This document shows positions 5,773 through 6,033 of a stretch of 6,033 nucleotides of DNA, one piece after another. The stretch's first letter is position 1. Every line of letters begins with the position of its first letter. The notes below the pieces were generated by a model, which was not told the DNA's origin, did no database searches, and saw only the letters and a list, made by a program, of their open reading frames with translations. The stretch comes from CAVYPR01 sp052145775 (GTDB lineage Bacteria > Actinomycetota > Acidimicrobiia > Acidimicrobiales > RAAP-2): positions 1 through 6,033 of the forward strand of contig JBKQNY010000045.1 of NCBI GenBank assembly GCA_052145775.1. The letters are read 5' to 3'. The position numbers and the translations under genes are program-made.

Positions 5773-5894
5773 CTGGCGTGCGCTGGTGCCGAAATACGCG
5801 TTGGTGACCCCGAAGAATCCCCTCCCTTGATCAAGTCCGCTCACTTACCGGGCACCGGGCCACTGGTGAACGAATTGCTTGTGACCGCCGACGA

Positions 5895-6033
5895 TCAGTA
5901 CGTGTACAGGTCATAGCTGGTCGCCGGCGTCGTCCCGGCAGCCGTCGTCACCGAAATCCTCACCTGGCCAGCTGGGTGCGCCGGGGAGGTGGCGACGATC
6001 TGGGTGCCCGACTTGATCGTGAATGTCCTGGCT
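5895..6033 (-). CDS. C-terminal end of a second IPT/TIG-domain protein (partial, 5' end outside window)
   Basis: Reading the minus strand from the right edge gives 45 codons and a TGA stop (5895-5897). The peptide runs ARTFTIKSGTQIVATSPAHP, then AGQVRISVTTAAGTTPATSY, then DLYTY. It is nearly identical to the tail of the third TIG domain of the protein at 196-2607 (ATSPAH, VRISVTTAAGTTPATS, DLYT). At DNA level I count about 27 differences in 138 bases (about 80% identity). The gene is therefore a close paralogue that also ends in a TIG domain, presumably also secreted. Its start, length and other domains lie outside the window. Confidence 0.85.
   Translation of the reverse strand, partial: ARTFTIKSGTQIVATSPAHPAGQVRISVTTAAGTTPATSYDLYTY

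Larger units (their letters stand above)
5501..5894. other. Convergent intergenic region rich in inverted repeats
   Basis: No gene is seen. In order it holds: hairpin GTGGG/CCCAC (5514-5529), 13 bases after the HEPN stop; repeat copy C (5546-5556); hairpin GGCCTG/CAGGCC (5614-5631); hairpin CTGGTGC/GCACCAG (5685-5707); and an 11-bp hairpin at 5746-5772. It separates the plus-strand MNT/HEPN operon from a minus-strand TIG gene, so terminators for both directions are expected here. Open frames inside it look like shadows. Confidence 0.6.

Noticed and set aside
1..6033. CRISPR array, tRNA/rRNA genes, transposase or integrase genes
   Set aside because: No regularly spaced repeats, cloverleaf-like segments or recombinase motifs were seen on either strand. 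The intergenic repeats are too few and too far apart for CRISPR.

Overview
The window looks like chromosomal DNA of a high-GC Gram-positive bacterium, most likely an actinobacterium and possibly an uncultured one. The evidence is a G+C content that looks to be near 60% by eye, GTG starts, a promoter placed for leaderless translation, an actinobacterial-style signal peptide, and an MNT/HEPN pair of a type I associate with Actinobacteria. I cannot place it more precisely.

Layout from left to right. (1) 196-2607, minus strand: a large secreted protein with a signal peptide, a Thr-rich N-terminal domain, two carboxypeptidase-regulatory-like (prealbumin-like) domains and three C-terminal IPT/TIG domains. 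(2) 2608-3199: a gene-free leader and spacer with small hairpins, repeat copy A and the terminator-like hairpin behind the next gene. (3) 3200-4006, minus strand: a classical short-chain dehydrogenase/reductase with a complete catalytic tetrad. (4) 4007-4387: a divergent intergenic region with repeat copy B and a clear promoter on its right edge. (5) 4388-5086 and 5087-5500, plus strand, directly abutting: a winged-helix/MNT nucleotidyltransferase followed by a small HEPN-like helical protein, an arrangement like type VII (HepT/MntA) toxin-antitoxin modules. (6) 5501-5894: a convergent intergenic region rich in inverted repeats, with repeat copy C. (7) 5895-6033, minus strand: the last 45 codons of a second IPT/TIG protein whose start lies beyond the window.

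The two TIG genes are paralogues. Their 3' ends are about 80% identical at DNA level (hand alignment), and similarity appears to run past the stop codon, so they probably come from a tandem duplication. The SDR gene and the MNT/HEPN pair now lie between them. An 11-bp sequence, GGTGTCGGAGG, occurs once in each of the three intergenic regions, always in the same orientation, so every transcription unit here is separated from the next by one copy. Copies A and B also share a second 8-bp block at exactly the same distance. This boundary repeat is the most unusual signal I found.

Functionally there is no single pathway. The TIG proteins are probably secreted or surface-associated, the SDR is a stand-alone cytoplasmic NADP(H)-type oxidoreductase of unknown substrate, and the MNT/HEPN pair is a candidate self-regulated toxin-antitoxin-like module.
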